NCBI GenBank assembly: GCA_022701985.1
Contig: JAKONK010000089.1
Location: 1 to 35,703 of the forward strand
Reading direction: 5' to 3'
Length of the DNA stretch: 35,703 bases
Source: Actinomycetales bacterium
Lineage (GTDB): Bacteria; Actinomycetota; Actinomycetes; Actinomycetales; Quadrisphaeraceae
How positions within the stretch are numbered: the first letter of the stretch is position 1; every line of letters starts with the position of its first letter. Position numbers and translations under genes: made by a program. Positions 34,602 to 35,703 of the stretch are shown in pieces. A model generated the notes under the pieces. It did no database searches. It had not been told where the DNA came from and was given only the letters and a program-made list of their open reading frames with translations.

Positions 34602-35324
34602 TCAAGGACATAGACGCGGCAGATCCTCGGAGGCGACCCGCTGGAAGACCTCTTGGTGACCCGCATCGTCCTCGAAGGTGAGCATGTCGCCCTCGATCGC
34701 GGCCCAACCTCGCTGGACCGGGACGTTCCACCCAAGCGGAGGACCGCCGGCGCCGTCGTCCAGGGCGCCTCCAACGCGCGCATAGCTGCTGTAGCCGTCG
34801 GAGATGGTGCACACCCCACGGTCAGTGAAGATGACCAACGAGATGCGTCCCTGGGAGTCCGTCGCCGGCCCACCCAGAGGCAGCGCCACGAGCTGTCCAT
34901 CTGAGGTGGCTTGGACGTCGACCCGATAGTTCTCCCCGTCGCACTGAGCCCCGTTGGGCTGGAACAGATACGGCTCAAGGACACCGCTGGCTTGGTAGGC
35001 CCGGTCCCCACGCTCGGTGACGACCTCAACCTCCACGGCGACCGGCTCACCGGTCAGGTCAGCCTCGACCGCGGTCGACAGTCCGTATTCGTCGTTGCCG
35101 GCAAAGCCGTACGTCCCTTTCTTTTACAGGTCGGGCAGTCTGACGGTGGCGTAATAGTCACCACCTTCGAAGGGCAGCACGGTGGTCAGGTCGACGCTGA
35201 CCCCTTCAGGTGCGCCGACATCGCTACAGCCGGTGACCTCGATGGGTGAGGAGTTGAGGCCGAGACAACCGGTAGTCATGAGCACGGGGGTGAGCGCCAA
35301 AGCTGCGTGGTGGGTGCGTCGCAT
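34602..35324 (-). pseudogene. Putative secreted lipoprotein gene split by an in-frame TAA at 35124-35126
   Basis: Same frame on both sides: MRRTHHAALALTPVLMTTGCLGLN...GGDYYATVRLPDL[TAA]KKGTYGFAGNDEYGLSTAVEADLTGEPVAVEVEVVTERGDRAYQ...FQRVASEDLPRLCP. Confidence 0.75.
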
Positions 35325-35703
35325 AGTCAGTCTCTTCCCTCGGTGCCGCGTCGTTGCTTTGACCGGGAGCTCTAGTGGAAGTGTGTGACGTGGCTCGGCT
35401 CAGCTGCATCGAGGAGAGGCGACGGTCTCGTATCGATCGGCGAACCGGCCTGTGCCTAGACGCTTGGCCCTGCTCCGTGAAGACCTGACGCGTCGTCGAG
35501 GGCCGCCAGGGCCCTCCTCACCGTCAGCGTCTCGTTGACGACCGTCGAGTGAACGACTCACGGCCCTCCAGGCGCTCGTCGTCGCGCTCGGTGCGCGAGT
35601 CTCGTTCGACCTGTCCGGTGGTCCGTCTCACCCGAGGGGCGGTCTGCGGAGATCAGCACCGCTGGCGCGAAGACAGCTCTGCGGAGGTCCCGGGCGGGGA
35701 CGC

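Noticed and set aside
35530-35600. Possible fifth copy of the cassette element (CGTCTCGTTGACGACCG...CTCGTCGTCGCGCTCGG)
   Set aside because: Shares CGTCTCGTTGA with the copy A upstream flank and GACGACCG with copy B, but internal spacing is about 19 nt shorter and similarity is weak; needs a profile search.

Overview
High-GC actinobacterial chromosome segment, about 35.7 kb. Codon usage and gene families suggest a motile relative of Kineococcus/Quadrisphaera; this is an inference. From left to right: (1) a polyol utilisation cluster: mannitol dehydrogenase family protein (5'-truncated by the window), LacI regulator, SmoE/F/G-like ABC importer without an ATPase, SDR, FSA-type transaldolase and two Cof-type HAD phosphatases; (2) on the minus strand, a MobA-like protein, a quinone reductase, bacterial proteasome activator Bpa (C-terminal GQYL) and a hypothetical protein; (3) a complete conservon (cvnABCD-like: NIT/HAMP/HATPase kinase with a very long disordered tail, roadblock, DUF742, small GTPase); (4) cysK-cysE overlapping a convergent PAC2 gene; (5) an Eis-like acetyltransferase and tRNA-Ser(TGA); (6) a c-di-GMP/chemotaxis block (GGDEF; GGDEF-EAL with degenerate GGDEF; DUF4383; MCP; GGDEF-EAL); (7) a SnoaL-like/SDR/TetR module with a symmetric divergent operator-promoter; (8) a looser, visibly less GC-rich right end with an alpha/beta hydrolase, a PHP-domain protein and two lipoprotein genes, one split by an in-frame TAA. 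The most unusual structure is in this right end. An ~85-bp element occurs four times in the same orientation, once between each pair of neighbouring genes, in a cassette-like layout. Two copies show a substitution pattern suggesting selection for a short minus-strand peptide. A second repeat family, with core CGTGATCATGGACCTCCCGAAC, forms nested inverted repeats at two intergenic sites. No CRISPR array, rRNA, prophage or intact transposase was recognised. All alignments and counts were made by eye.
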